Shown here piece by piece: positions 26,349 through 35,310 of a stretch of DNA of 64,000 nt. Position 1 is the stretch's first letter. Every line of letters starts with the position of its first letter. The notes beneath the pieces were generated by a model. It had not been told where the DNA came from and did not search any database. It worked only from the letters and a program-made list of their open reading frames with translations. The position numbers were made by a program, and so were the translations under genes. This DNA is from Halospina sp040196175 (GTDB lineage Bacteria > Pseudomonadota > Gammaproteobacteria > Pseudomonadales > Oleiphilaceae), in the NCBI RefSeq assembly GCF_040196175.1, contig NZ_JBEFNF010000003.1:217273-281272 (forward strand), written 5' to 3'.

Positions 26349-28010
26349 TTACTGAGCGCGGGGCTCGCTCATCAAACCCTTCACGATTGAGAAGCAGCCG
26401 ATCAGCAGGACCACAGCGAACGGCAGACCCATGGAAACCGCCATGGTCTGCAGCGCCTGGAGCCCGCCGCCGAGCAGCAGTGCGATGGCGATGGCGCCTT
26501 CAACAACAGCCCAGAAAATACGCTGAGGCTTGGGCGCATCTACCTTGCCGCCTGCGGTGATGGTGTCCAGAACGAGCGACCCGGAGTCCGAGGACGTCAC
26601 GAAGAACACAATCACCAGCGTGATCGCCACGAAGGAGGTGATCTCAGCCAGTGGCAGCTGCTCCAGCATTACAAACATCTGCAGATCCAGGCCTGCGTCG
26701 GCGATTGCCTGGACACCGTGGTTGAGGTACTGGTCCAGCGCGGTGCCGCCCAGCGCGGTCATCCAAAGGACGGAGACCGTGGAGGGAATCAGCAGCACGG
26801 CGATCAGGAACTCGCGTACGGTCCGGCCGCGGCTGACGCGGGCGATGAACATACCCACGAAGGGCGACCAGGCAATCCACCAGCTCCAGTAAAAGGCGGT
26901 CCAACCCTGGCTGAAGTTGGCGTCTTCACGGCCGAAGGGATTCGACAGCGCTGGCAGGTTCACCAGATAGGCCCCCAGATTCTCGAAGAAGCCAAGCGCA
27001 ATGGCCAGGGTCGGGCCGACCAGGATCACAAACAGCAACAGAATGGCAGCGAGGATCAGGTTGATCTCCGAAAGACGCCGTACACCCTTATCCACACCCA
27101 GCAGGATGGAGCCCAGTGCTACCGCGGTAATACCCATGATCAGCACGATACGGGTGGCGTCCACATTGGGGATGCCGAACAGGTGTTCCAGGCCGGCTGT
27201 AGCCTGCGTGGCCCCCAAGCCCAGAGACGTTGCGAGACCGAAAAGGGTGGCGAAGACGGCCAGGATATCGACGATGTGTCCTGGCCAGCCCCAGACCCTC
27301 TCGCCCAGCAGCGGGTAGAAGATCGAACGGATGGTCAGCGGCAGTCCCTTGTTGAATGAGAACAGCGCCAGCGCCAGCGCAACCACTGAATAGATTGCCC
27401 AGGGGTGCAGACCCCAGTGGAAGATCGTGGCGGACATACTGAGACGCTGAGCGGCTTCCTGATCACCTTCCGCTGCGCCCAGCGGCGCCCAGTCGGTGCG
27501 TACGCCATCCTCCACGGTCGTGCCACCCATGGCGGTGCCATAGTGGGTGACCGGCTCGGAGACGCCGTAGAACATCAGGCCGATGCCCATGCCGGCAGCA
27601 AACAGCATGGAAAACCAGCCCATGTAGGAAAAGTCCGGCCTGGCCTTGGCGCCACCCAGCCTGACCTTCGCCAGCGGTGTGAAGATCAGAATAATGGTGA
27701 GCACCAGGAAGACGTTACCAGCGAGCAGGAAGACCCAGCTGAGGTTCCCTGTCAGGTAGTCAAAGACCGCGTTATAGATTGGTTCCACCTGGTTCTGCAT
27801 CGCCAGGGTAATGAACACGAAAAACAGGATGACGGCAGCTGAGATGCCGAAAACCTTGCCATGCAGGTCAAGGTTGAAGCTTACTTTGCCGGAGAAGTTG
27901 TCCTGGCCGATCTGATAATCCGTATCGATCAGATTCGCCGGGCCCTCCGGCGCGGGCACGCCGTCGACGCCCTCGCTGCTTTCGCCGGATTTTTTGGGAT
28001 CCTGCGTCAT
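26349..28010 (-). CDS. BCCT family compatible-solute transporter
   Basis: 553 residues, twelve predicted membrane helices. Takes up betaine, choline, carnitine or ectoine with Na+ or H+. The BCCT signature is clear (WTAFYWSWWIAWSPFVGMFI, then ARVSRGRTVREF) as are MFYGVSEPVTHYG and ATIFHWGLHPWAIYSVVALA. A hydrophilic 45-residue N-terminus (EGVDGVPAPEG) precedes the first helix, and the C-terminus is short, unlike osmosensing BetP. The substrate cannot be read from sequence alone. The USP gene upstream on the same strand probably belongs to the unit. Confidence 0.93.
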   Translation of the reverse strand: MTQDPKKSGESSEGVDGVPAPEGPANLIDTDYQIGQDNFSGKVSFNLDLHGKVFGISAAVILFFVFITLAMQNQVEPIYNAVFDYLTGNLSWVFLLAGNVFLVLTIILIFTPLAKVRLGGAKARPDFSYMGWFSMLFAAGMGIGLMFYGVSEPVTHYGTAMGGTTVEDGVRTDWAPLGAAEGDQEAAQRLSMSATIFHWGLHPWAIYSVVALALALFSFNKGLPLTIRSIFYPLLGERVWGWPGHIVDILAVFATLFGLATSLGLGATQATAGLEHLFGIPNVDATRIVLIMGITAVALGSILLGVDKGVRRLSEINLILAAILLLFVILVGPTLAIALGFFENLGAYLVNLPALSNPFGREDANFSQGWTAFYWSWWIAWSPFVGMFIARVSRGRTVREFLIAVLLIPSTVSVLWMTALGGTALDQYLNHGVQAIADAGLDLQMFVMLEQLPLAEITSFVAITLVIVFFVTSSDSGSLVLDTITAGGKVDAPKPQRIFWAVVEGAIAIALLLGGGLQALQTMAVSMGLPFAVVLLIGCFSIVKGLMSEPRAQ

Positions 28011-28062
28011 AATAGATCACTCCGTTTATGCTGAGACGTTATTGAGATTCCGGGCCATGCGC

Positions 28063-28479
28063 TCAGGGGCGCACAAGGAAAATGGACGCATCCGTCTCTT
28101 TAGCTACTTTGCCGCCGTTGGCGGGCATGATGGCGTCGAGTTTGCGCGGCAGGTGCGTCGCCATGACCACCAGGTCCGCACCCACATCCTTGACTGCTTT
28201 CAGCAGCTGGTCGTCCAGCTCCACGGCCGGGTCAGGGCACACGCTGACCTGAACCGATACAGGCCGACCGTGATGCTGCGCCTGTTCCTTCGCAAAGGCT
28301 TCCAGCTTTTCCTCGTATTCCTCGGGATTGTGGGCTACAGACCCGGGTGAGGAATGCGTGACGCTGACATAGCAGATTTCCGTTTCGTAGTGTTGCCCGA
28401 GATCACCGGCCACTGTGAGCGCACGCTTGAGTGCGTCCACGTGGGCCAGGTCCACGGGAACCATGATTTTCCGATACAT
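28063..28479 (-). CDS. Universal stress protein, UspA family
   Basis: 138 residues from the ATG at 28479, which follows GGAAGGAG. Single Usp domain with the start MYRKIMVPVDLAHVDALKRA. The ATP-binding loop is recognisable but altered: GADLVVMATHLPRKLDAIMP stands where most ATP binders have G-x2-G-x9-G(S/T). Halophiles such as Halomonas pair a Usp (TeaD) with the ectoine TRAP transporter; pairing with a BCCT transporter suggests a comparable control, by analogy only. Confidence 0.87.
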   Translation of the reverse strand: MYRKIMVPVDLAHVDALKRALTVAGDLGQHYETEICYVSVTHSSPGSVAHNPEEYEEKLEAFAKEQAQHHGRPVSVQVSVCPDPAVELDDQLLKAVKDVGADLVVMATHLPRKLDAIMPANGGKVAKETDASIFLVRP

Positions 28480-28695
28480 CGTGTTGCTCCTTCCGTGCAC
28501 GTGAAAGGGAATTAATGCTGCGCTGAAGAGGCTACTAGGTTGCTCGCTGTAATGCCACCCGTAGCCCTGCTATTCGACTACTATAGTTCAAAGAGTGAGG
28601 TTTGGATCACTACGTTAACGACGGATGCCACTCTCCGGAACCCCTGTTATAGTCAACAAACACGATCACAACGGGCATAAACAGGGGAAGATGGC

Positions 28696-30153
28696 ATGAT
28701 TGAATCACCACTGCTCGAACGCGCGGAAGGCTATATCGGCGGCCAGTGGGTAGGCAAAGGAAGCGGTGGCACACTGAGCGTGACCAACCCCGCGACCGGC
28801 GAGATCCTGGCCAAGGTTCCAGCCCTGGGGGCGGCGGAGACCGAGGAAGCTGTTGTTGCCGCTTCACGTGCCCTGAACCTGCAGGCGCCAGCGTCTTTGG
28901 CTGAAAGGCGCGGCTGGCTTGAAGGCGTGCGCGACGCCCTGAAGGCAGAACGTGAGGAGATCGGCCGCATTCTGTGCCTGGAGCATGGCAAGCCTCTGAA
29001 GGAGGCCGTGGGAGAAGTGGACTACGCTGCTGGTTTTTTCAATCATTGCGCCAAATACATTGACCAGCTGGCGCCGCACACCATCCCGGAGACCCCCAAG
29101 GACTGTAACTGGACGGTTCATTACCGCCCGATTGGCGTGGCCGGCCTGATTACCCCCTGGAACTTCCCCATCGGCATGATCGCCAAAAAGCTCTCGGCGG
29201 CGCTGGCTGGCGGCTGCCCGAGCGTGATCAAGCCTGCCGAGGACACGCCCCTAACCATGATCGCCGCTTTCCGGGCCATCCACGACCGTGATGTCCTCCC
29301 CAAAGGCATGATCAACCTGGTCATGGGTCCACCGAAGCCGATCGGTGATACGCTGTGCCAGAACCCGGATGTGAGCATGATCAGCTTTACCGGTTCCACC
29401 GGCGTCGGCCAGCACCTGATGCGTGAGTGCGCCGGGCGGGTGAAGAAGCTGGCGCTGGAGCTGGGTGGCAATGCGCCGTTCATCGTGTTTGATGATGCCG
29501 ATATTGATGACGCCATCAACCAGTTGATTGGCAACAAGTTCCGTGGCGGCGGCCAGACCTGCGTCTGCGCCAACCGTATCTTTGTCCAATCGGGCATCGC
29601 AGACACCTTTGCGGACAGGCTGGCCGCAAAGGTCGAGGCACTGAAGGTGGGCGACGGCATGCAGGAGGGCACCGACATCGGCCCACTCATCAATCAGGTC
29701 GGTTTCAATAAGGTGCGCCGCCATGTGAAAGATGCCCTGGACAAAGGCGGCACACTGAAGGCAGGGCCGCATCCGGACACCCTGCCCGAGTCCGGCAGTC
29801 TCTTTTACCCGCCCACCCTCGTAACCGGCGTAAGGTCGGACATGCAGTGCTGTGACGAGGAAACCTTCGGGCCTTTCATCCCTATGGCAACATTTGAAAC
29901 TGAAGAGGATGTGCTCGCGGCCGCTAATGATACCGACTATGGCCTCGCTTCCTATCTGTTCACGAAGGACGAAGCCCGGGCGCAGCGGATGATTCCGGCC
30001 ATGCGCTTCGGCCATGTGGGCTGGAACACTGGCACTGGCCCCGCGCCGGAAGCGCCTTTCGGTGGCATGAAGCTCTCCGGCATCGGGCGTGAGGGCGGCC
30101 TGGAAGGCCTGTTCGAGTTTGTGGAACCGCAGACCGTGCCGAGGAGCTACTGA
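28696..30153 (+). CDS. gabD: Succinate-semialdehyde dehydrogenase (NAD(P)+)
   Basis: 485 residues, usual for GabD. Oxidises succinate semialdehyde to succinate, the last step of GABA or putrescine use. The aldehyde dehydrogenase motifs are intact: VAGLITPWNFPIGMIAKKLS, FTGSTGVGQHLM, the catalytic Glu in ALELGGNAPF and the catalytic Cys in GGGQTCVCANRIF, where the second Cys two residues on is the redox-switch Cys known in GabD. GGGGAAG precedes the ATG. The next gene starts two bases after the stop. Confidence 0.9.
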   Translation: MIESPLLERAEGYIGGQWVGKGSGGTLSVTNPATGEILAKVPALGAAETEEAVVAASRALNLQAPASLAERRGWLEGVRDALKAEREEIGRILCLEHGKPLKEAVGEVDYAAGFFNHCAKYIDQLAPHTIPETPKDCNWTVHYRPIGVAGLITPWNFPIGMIAKKLSAALAGGCPSVIKPAEDTPLTMIAAFRAIHDRDVLPKGMINLVMGPPKPIGDTLCQNPDVSMISFTGSTGVGQHLMRECAGRVKKLALELGGNAPFIVFDDADIDDAINQLIGNKFRGGGQTCVCANRIFVQSGIADTFADRLAAKVEALKVGDGMQEGTDIGPLINQVGFNKVRRHVKDALDKGGTLKAGPHPDTLPESGSLFYPPTLVTGVRSDMQCCDEETFGPFIPMATFETEEDVLAAANDTDYGLASYLFTKDEARAQRMIPAMRFGHVGWNTGTGPAPEAPFGGMKLSGIGREGGLEGLFEFVEPQTVPRSY

Positions 30154-30155
30154 CG

Positions 30156-30989
30156 ATGACCGACGAGGTTCTTGAAGGCGAGCCCCTGGCTGGGCTCAGG
30201 ATCGCGATTCCTGAGACCCGCCAGCTGGATGTGCTGGCGCAGATGCTGGAGCGCCGCGGTGCCACAACCTGGCGCTGTCCTCTGGTGTCGATTCTGGATA
30301 CCCCGGATCAGGATTCCGTGCGCGCCTGGCTGGAGCGCTTCAACGCCGGCGCCATGGATGACCTGATCCTGCTTACCGGCGAAGGCCTGCGCCGGCTCTC
30401 GGCGGCGGCCGAGCGGGAGGGGGGCTACGAGGCGTTCGTGACCGCCCTGCAGCGGGTAACAAAGATCACACGAGGCCCCAAGCCGGTGAATGCCTTGAGA
30501 GAGCTGGGGCTGAAGAATGATCTAACGGCGCACAAAGCAACCACTGAGGGTGTTATGGCGACCCTCAGCGAATGTGACCTGCATGGGCACACCGTGGGCG
30601 TGCAGCTCTATGGTGAAGAGCCTAATCAGAAACTGGTCGATTTTCTGCGACAGCAGGGGGCGAACGTGGATGCGGTAGCGCCCTATGTCTACGCGGACGA
30701 AAGTAACCGTGAGCAGGTCGCCGCTCTGGTTGAAGGGCTGGTCCATGGCAATCTGGATGCCATTGCCTTTACCAGTCAGGCTCAGGTCAAGCGCCTGATG
30801 AGTGTTGCCCAGGCCATGGGCCAGCAGGATGAGACAGTGGCGGCACTGAGGCGGATACTGTTGGTGTCCGTGGGACCGGTGGTGACCGACCAGCTTGCCG
30901 ATCACGGCATTGAGCCAGACGTGATGCCGGAAGAATCCTGGTTCATGAAGCCGATGGTGCGGGCCCTGATTGATCGGCTTTCTGCCTGA
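30156..30989 (+). CDS. Uroporphyrinogen-III synthase family protein (HemD-like)
   Basis: 277 residues with the bilobed HemD pattern: LRIAIPETRQLDVLAQMLER at the start, DDLILLTGEGLRRL in lobe 1, KITRGPKPVNALRELGLKND, GVQLYGEEPNQKLVDFLRQQ in lobe 2 and IAFTSQAQVKRLM with SVGPVVTDQLADHGIEPDV. True HemD closes the linear tetrapyrrole to uroporphyrinogen III. No other heme genes are near and it is fused in transcription to gabD, so a second, non-heme role of a HemD paralogue is possible. Overlaps the convergent MATE gene by 47 bases. Confidence 0.8.
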   Translation: MTDEVLEGEPLAGLRIAIPETRQLDVLAQMLERRGATTWRCPLVSILDTPDQDSVRAWLERFNAGAMDDLILLTGEGLRRLSAAAEREGGYEAFVTALQRVTKITRGPKPVNALRELGLKNDLTAHKATTEGVMATLSECDLHGHTVGVQLYGEEPNQKLVDFLRQQGANVDAVAPYVYADESNREQVAALVEGLVHGNLDAIAFTSQAQVKRLMSVAQAMGQQDETVAALRRILLVSVGPVVTDQLADHGIEPDVMPEESWFMKPMVRALIDRLSA

Positions 30990-32298
30990 GGTGCGCCATA
31001 CCGCGCCGGTAGAGCAGCCAGGAGCTGATGCCGGCGGCAATGTTCCCTGCCATGGCCCCAGTGAAAAGCCCGGTCAGCCCACCAATCTGGCCACCGAGCC
31101 ACAATAGCGGCAGGAAGCAGGCAAACAGCCGCACAATCGAGATTACAAGAGCGCGCATGGGCAGCCCCATGGCGTTGCAGGCTGAGACCATCAGCATGCA
31201 GACACCCAGCCCGCTCCAACTTAACGGCAGCCGCAGCAGAAAGTCCCAGAGATGGGCTTGCACTGCCGGATCACTGGCCAGCAGTGGTGCCACCAGGCCT
31301 GAGACCAGCAGCCAGACAGCTGCGATGACCAGCTGCAGCAGAATAACGAACCGCACCGCCAACCACACCAGCAGGGCCACCCGGTCCGGCCGGCCGGCGC
31401 CCACGTAGCGTCCGATCATGGGGGGCATGGCCATGGTCAGCGCCAGAACCGCGACCAGTGAGAAGAACTCCAGGCGCGAGCCCAGCCCCCAGGCGCCCAC
31501 TGCCGCCTCGCCGAAACCCGCTACAAAACCGGTGGCCAGCATAGCCGCGAGGGGTGGCATGAGCTGGCTGAGCATGGCGGGGCCAGCAACACCGCCCAGC
31601 CGGGCGAGTGCCGGTCTGATGGCGAGATCCGCCAGGACGAAAGTCAGCCACTGGCGTGTGAGCAGCCTTGAATAGACCACCAGGGTACCGGTGCCAAAAG
31701 CCGCGACTGTGGCCCAGGCCGCACCCGCAATGCCCCAATCGAACGTAAAGATGAACAGCGGATCCAGTGCCACGTTGATCAGGCTGGTGATAACCATCAT
31801 GGCGCCCGGCAGGCGGGTGTCGCCGTGGGAGCGGCAAAGGCTGTAGCCGAAATACAGAACCGCGCCCAGCCAGGCGGCCAACAGCCAGGGTGCCCAGTAG
31901 GCGTCAACGATGGGGCGGAGGTCATCGCTGCCGCCGAGCATCGCCAGGATCAGATGGCGGCTGAACCAGATGATGACGGCCAGCACTGCGATCAGTAGTG
32001 CGCCCGACAGCACGACCAGACCCCCCAGCCGACGGGCACGCACTGGATCCCCTGCCCCCAGGACCCGGGAAATCACCGCCGTGGTGGCGATGCCGATGCC
32101 CACCTGAACGCCAATGATGAACATCTGCAGCGGCACGGTGAACCCGAGCGTTGCCAGGGGTTTAACGCCGAGCTGCCCGATGAAGGCACTGTCCACCAGC
32201 TGATAGCTCATCAACGCGAGCACGCCAAAAAGCATGGGCCAGGTGAGATGGAATAGTTCCCGCCCGGGGCGCGGGTTGTCCACGGTTGCGTTGATCAT
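30943..32298 (-). CDS. MATE family efflux transporter
   Basis: 451 residues, about twelve membrane helices, the usual MATE size. Exports drugs or metabolites with Na+ or H+. The start ELFHLTWPMLFGVLALMSYQ with VDSAFIGQLGVKPLATLGFT and the repeat of this pattern in the second half (LARLGGVAGPAMLSQLMPPL) are typical of the DinF/NorM-like group. The 3' end overlaps the HemD-like gene. Confidence 0.9.
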   Translation of the reverse strand: MINATVDNPRPGRELFHLTWPMLFGVLALMSYQLVDSAFIGQLGVKPLATLGFTVPLQMFIIGVQVGIGIATTAVISRVLGAGDPVRARRLGGLVVLSGALLIAVLAVIIWFSRHLILAMLGGSDDLRPIVDAYWAPWLLAAWLGAVLYFGYSLCRSHGDTRLPGAMMVITSLINVALDPLFIFTFDWGIAGAAWATVAAFGTGTLVVYSRLLTRQWLTFVLADLAIRPALARLGGVAGPAMLSQLMPPLAAMLATGFVAGFGEAAVGAWGLGSRLEFFSLVAVLALTMAMPPMIGRYVGAGRPDRVALLVWLAVRFVILLQLVIAAVWLLVSGLVAPLLASDPAVQAHLWDFLLRLPLSWSGLGVCMLMVSACNAMGLPMRALVISIVRLFACFLPLLWLGGQIGGLTGLFTGAMAGNIAAGISSWLLYRRGMAHLRQKADQSGPAPSAS

Positions 32299-32430
32299 GG
32301 TGACGGAAGCGACTCCACGGACGCTGTGGCAAAGACTGTTATGCTAGCGGAGATGGCGGGGGATTCACACACACAGAAGGGAAGGCCTTGGTTTAGCCCT
32401 CCCTTGATGAGACTGGCGACCGGCTGATTT

Positions 32431-32598
32431 CTATTTGCGACGGAGTAACGCCTTGAGACTGCGCGTTTGAGCGGGGCGAGTCAGGGCTTCGAGCGTCATG
32501 GTGTCTTTGTTAGGACGATTCACGCCAGCGCGACGGGACGCTTCAACCGGCGCGGTAGCACGGCGGCGAACATTGGATTGGACAAACTTGCTGCGCAT
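32431..32598 (-). CDS. Small highly basic protein of unknown function
   Basis: 55 residues from the ATG at 32598, selected because an excellent AGGAGG site lies five bases upstream; a longer frame reaches 32712 without one. The sequence starts MRSKFVQSNVRRRATAPVEA and ends SLKALLRRK, with around fifteen Arg/Lys. It is not a ribosomal protein that I know. DNA- or RNA-binding is plausible from charge. An imperfect hairpin with CCCTCCCTT in its right arm lies after it (about 32377-32405), a possible terminator. Confidence 0.55.
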   Translation of the reverse strand: MRSKFVQSNVRRRATAPVEASRRAGVNRPNKDTMTLEALTRPAQTRSLKALLRRK

Positions 32599-32932
32599 GG
32601 TCGCCTCCTGTATGGGGTCCGGTTGCTGTGAGTCATTCGATTTGTTGCCCAACGGCGGCAGTATGAACTTTGCTCGGATGGCAAGCGTATTGGCCCCGTT
32701 AATAGACAACACGATGGTGGACTTTTGTTTCCGATTGGAAAATACGGAAACTTACTTAGCCTGCTTACTAACGCTATCCACCGATTTAATGAAAAATTAA
32801 TTTTGATTAACTGACGATCTTGATCTACCCTCTCATGAAGTTCGCCCAAGTGGGTGCAGGAGCAGGCAAAACCGGGGCGGGAAAACAGCCCGCACCGTGC
32901 AGTCGATTAAAAACGGAAAGAGGATGAAAACC
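32599..32932 (+). promoter_or_regulatory. Porin upstream region
   Basis: This 330-base gap contains no gene that I can support. It is markedly AT-rich around 32780-32815, just before TTGATT (32803-32808), which may be the -35 of the porin gene with a poor -10 at about 32826. The long leader suggests osmotic or small-RNA control, as for other porins, which is inference. Confidence 0.35.
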
Positions 32933-34171
32933 ATGAAAAAGAAGATTCTGGCCCTTGCGGTTAGCGGTGGTCTGGCAGCAGCCCCAATGGGCGCCATGGC
33001 GGCACCGGAAGTGTACGGCATCGTGGATATCGGTGTTGAGCACTACACCGACAGTGATAACGCTAGTGGCGATATCTTTCAGGGCCTCAGGTCAGTAGCC
33101 GGAAACAGCGATGGCCGGGATGTTGCCCTGGTTAACGGTCTGAACTCGCGCCTGGGCGTTCGCGGCGAGGAAGAACTGGATGTTGCTGGTCTGACCGCGT
33201 CCTACAATATTGAGCTCGGTATCGACGTGCTCGATGATGGCGACAGCGATACGTTTACCCGCCTTGGCTGGGCTGCGCTCGGTGGTGACTGGGGTAAGAT
33301 CAAGGTCGGTTCCCAGTGGCAGGCGCTGTATGAGTTCGGTGGCTGGAACACGCACCGGACCGACGTGCACGGCTATGGCACTTATTACCGCACCACTGGT
33401 GTCCTGAGTAATTCGCTGGCATACGGTTTCCGTCAGGACAGTGCGATCAGCTATGAATACGGCGGCGCATGGGGTCACTCTGATCCGTTTGCGGCCCAGG
33501 TCACGCTTGGCGTTGGCGAGGGTTCTGCAAGCGTGGACAGCACGCAGGCTAAGAGCTTCGGGCAACTAGACGATGACATGGTGTTCGAAGACGCAAGCGG
33601 AAACCGGGTTTTGGCAGAAAGCCGGGATGATCTCACCGGCGGTAACTATGTTCAGGAGACCGTAAGCGAAGGCGTGTCTAACCAGAATGGCATCACTTCC
33701 ATCCAGGCTGCTGCTCAGTACAGCTTTGCTGACAACGTGAGCGTCAACGGCGTTTATGTCCGGGAGTTCAACGATTATGGCGGTGTAGGGATTGCTGAGG
33801 AATATGATCCGGAACTCTACAACCTCGGTGCACGCTGGAATGTGACGGACGCGTACGAGCTCTCTGTCAACTACACACAAGCGAACACTAATAACGGCAA
33901 TGATGACACGGTCGAAAGCATCGCGATCGCGTCCATGATGGACTTTGGCAACGGTCTGACCGGCCATCTCGGCTTTTCCCAGCTGTCTGATGACCGTGAA
34001 TCGACTGACGACGATAACTATTCTGATATTGATTTGAATACTTACGGGTACATCAAGCAGGCGCTGTCTGATCGTACTGATGTGCGCTTCGAACTGGAAA
34101 ACATCCAGTACGATAATCAGGCTGACTCCAGCGCGACCGTCGCTCTGGTCGGTATTCAGCACAACTTCTGA
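32933..34171 (+). CDS. Gram-negative general porin
   Basis: 412 residues from the ATG at 32933; an alternative ATG nine bases upstream lies right on the GAGG site. Signal peptide (MKKKILALAVSGGLAAAPMG, cleavage after AMA), then APEVYGIVDIGVEHYTD, the start of Porin_4-type barrels. LGVRGEEELDVAGLTASYNI and LGWAALGGDWGKIKVGSQWQ are typical strands. Acidic residues dominate, as in halophile porins. The last residue is Phe (VGIQHNF), the BAM assembly signal. Trimeric outer-membrane channel for small solutes. Confidence 0.92.
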   Translation: MKKKILALAVSGGLAAAPMGAMAAPEVYGIVDIGVEHYTDSDNASGDIFQGLRSVAGNSDGRDVALVNGLNSRLGVRGEEELDVAGLTASYNIELGIDVLDDGDSDTFTRLGWAALGGDWGKIKVGSQWQALYEFGGWNTHRTDVHGYGTYYRTTGVLSNSLAYGFRQDSAISYEYGGAWGHSDPFAAQVTLGVGEGSASVDSTQAKSFGQLDDDMVFEDASGNRVLAESRDDLTGGNYVQETVSEGVSNQNGITSIQAAAQYSFADNVSVNGVYVREFNDYGGVGIAEEYDPELYNLGARWNVTDAYELSVNYTQANTNNGNDDTVESIAIASMMDFGNGLTGHLGFSQLSDDRESTDDDNYSDIDLNTYGYIKQALSDRTDVRFELENIQYDNQADSSATVALVGIQHNF

Positions 34172-34200
34172 TCATCCGGTCAGACGATTGCAGCTGATAA

Positions 34201-34225
34201 CGGCACCCTTCGGGGTGCCGTTTTT
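34201..34225 (+). terminator. Rho-independent terminator of the porin gene
   Basis: Stem CGGCACCC (34201-34208) and GGGTGCCG (34213-34220) with a stable TTCG tetraloop, followed by TTTTT. It lies 30 bases after the porin stop codon. Confidence 0.95.
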
Positions 34226-34302
34226 CGTTGGGGCTCTGGTGGCCTTGGAAGGGCGCCGCGTCGTACCCATTTATTGGGGAAAGCCACTAACAGGAGAACA
34301 CC

Positions 34303-34848
34303 ATGCCGCAGCATTTCGATGATGCCCCCGGCCTCTGCCATGAGCCGGATGCGGAAACGCAGCAGTACCGCCTTAATCACACCATGGTCCGCATCAAGGA
34401 TCCCGAGAAGAGTCTCGACTTCTATACCCGGGCTCTGGGCATGCGACTGATCCGTCGGCTGGACTTTGAAGACATGCAGTTCACCCTCTATTTTCTGGGC
34501 TACCTGCCGGAAGGTGCGGCCTCCGAGGTGCCTGCGGACCCGAAGGAACGCACCACTTATAACTTCGGACGTGAAGCGCTGATCGAACTCACCCACAACT
34601 GGGGTGACGAGCAGGATCCCGACAAGCAGTTCCATAATGGCAATGAGGAACCCAAGGGATACGGGCACATCGGTGTCGCTGTGCCGGACGTGGAATCCGC
34701 CTGTCAGCGCATGGAGAGTCTGGGTGTCCCGTTCCAGAAGCGCCCGAACGACGGCGCCATGAAGGGGATCGCGTTTGTGCGGGACCCGGATGGCTATTGG
34801 GTGGAACTCTTTCAGCCGGATTCCCTGGCGAAGATGGACAGGGCCTGA
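34303..34848 (+). CDS. gloA: Lactoylglutathione lyase (glyoxalase I)
   Basis: 181 residues, the longer eukaryote-like and Pseudomonas-type glyoxalase I. Converts the glutathione hemithioacetal of methylglyoxal to S-lactoylglutathione. The metal ligands can be read: His in LNHTMVRIKD, Glu in LIELTHNWG, His in GYGHIGVAVPD and Glu in YWVELFQP. The AGGAG site before the ATG is well placed. The length and the insert 'EVPADPKERTTYNFGREALI' suggest the zinc-type subclass. Confidence 0.95.
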   Translation: MPQHFDDAPGLCHEPDAETQQYRLNHTMVRIKDPEKSLDFYTRALGMRLIRRLDFEDMQFTLYFLGYLPEGAASEVPADPKERTTYNFGREALIELTHNWGDEQDPDKQFHNGNEEPKGYGHIGVAVPDVESACQRMESLGVPFQKRPNDGAMKGIAFVRDPDGYWVELFQPDSLAKMDRA

Positions 34849-34878
34849 AACGCGCCATCTCTGTGAATCAGGGACCGA

Positions 34879-35106
34879 TCAGCCCATGCTGTGAAGCGTC
34901 TCCTCGGGGAGACCCGGTAATGGGAACAGGAGCCTGTTGAGCGCGCGGACGGCATCAATGTAGTCCGCGAACTCGTCCAGTTGGCCACCGCTTTCGTGCC
35001 AGAGAGCATAGGTTTTCAGTTCGGGCTGTCCCTGGGCGTCGCTCTCGGTGATGCGGACGATGCTGTAACCCTGGGTGCGTTCGAGTGTTTCCTCACTGAC
35101 CGGCAT
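34879..35106 (-). CDS. Small protein of unknown function
   Basis: 75 residues, soluble, acidic. Starts MPVSEETLERTQGYSIVRIT behind GAGGTCGAC. It resembles small gammaproteobacterial proteins of about 70-80 residues with a WHESGGQLDEFADYIDAVRA motif, but I cannot name the family. Convergent with gloA, divergent from mqo. Confidence 0.55.
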   Translation of the reverse strand: MPVSEETLERTQGYSIVRITESDAQGQPELKTYALWHESGGQLDEFADYIDAVRALNRLLFPLPGLPEETLHSMG

Positions 35107-35310
35107 GTCGACCTCGTACTGATCGCCAGAATCGTCTTTGAGACCATTCTGGCGCCCGCCCCTTCTCGGTCATACGGTAACTTCGTTACCAGAATGTGTC
35201 CGTGTGTCACCAGCGCTCTACCACTAAGGTCGAATGAGATGACGGCGTTTTCGGAGTAAACATCTGTTATTATCATATGCCGTGTCGCCCAAAAGGCTGA
35301 GGTAGTGTGC
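35107..35310. promoter_or_regulatory. Promoter region of mqo
   Basis: The gap holds a GGTAAC-TTC-GTTACC inverted repeat (35176-35190) and a near-consensus -10 TATTAT (35268-35273) before mqo. No good -35 is visible, so an activator or another sigma factor may be involved. Confidence 0.35.
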
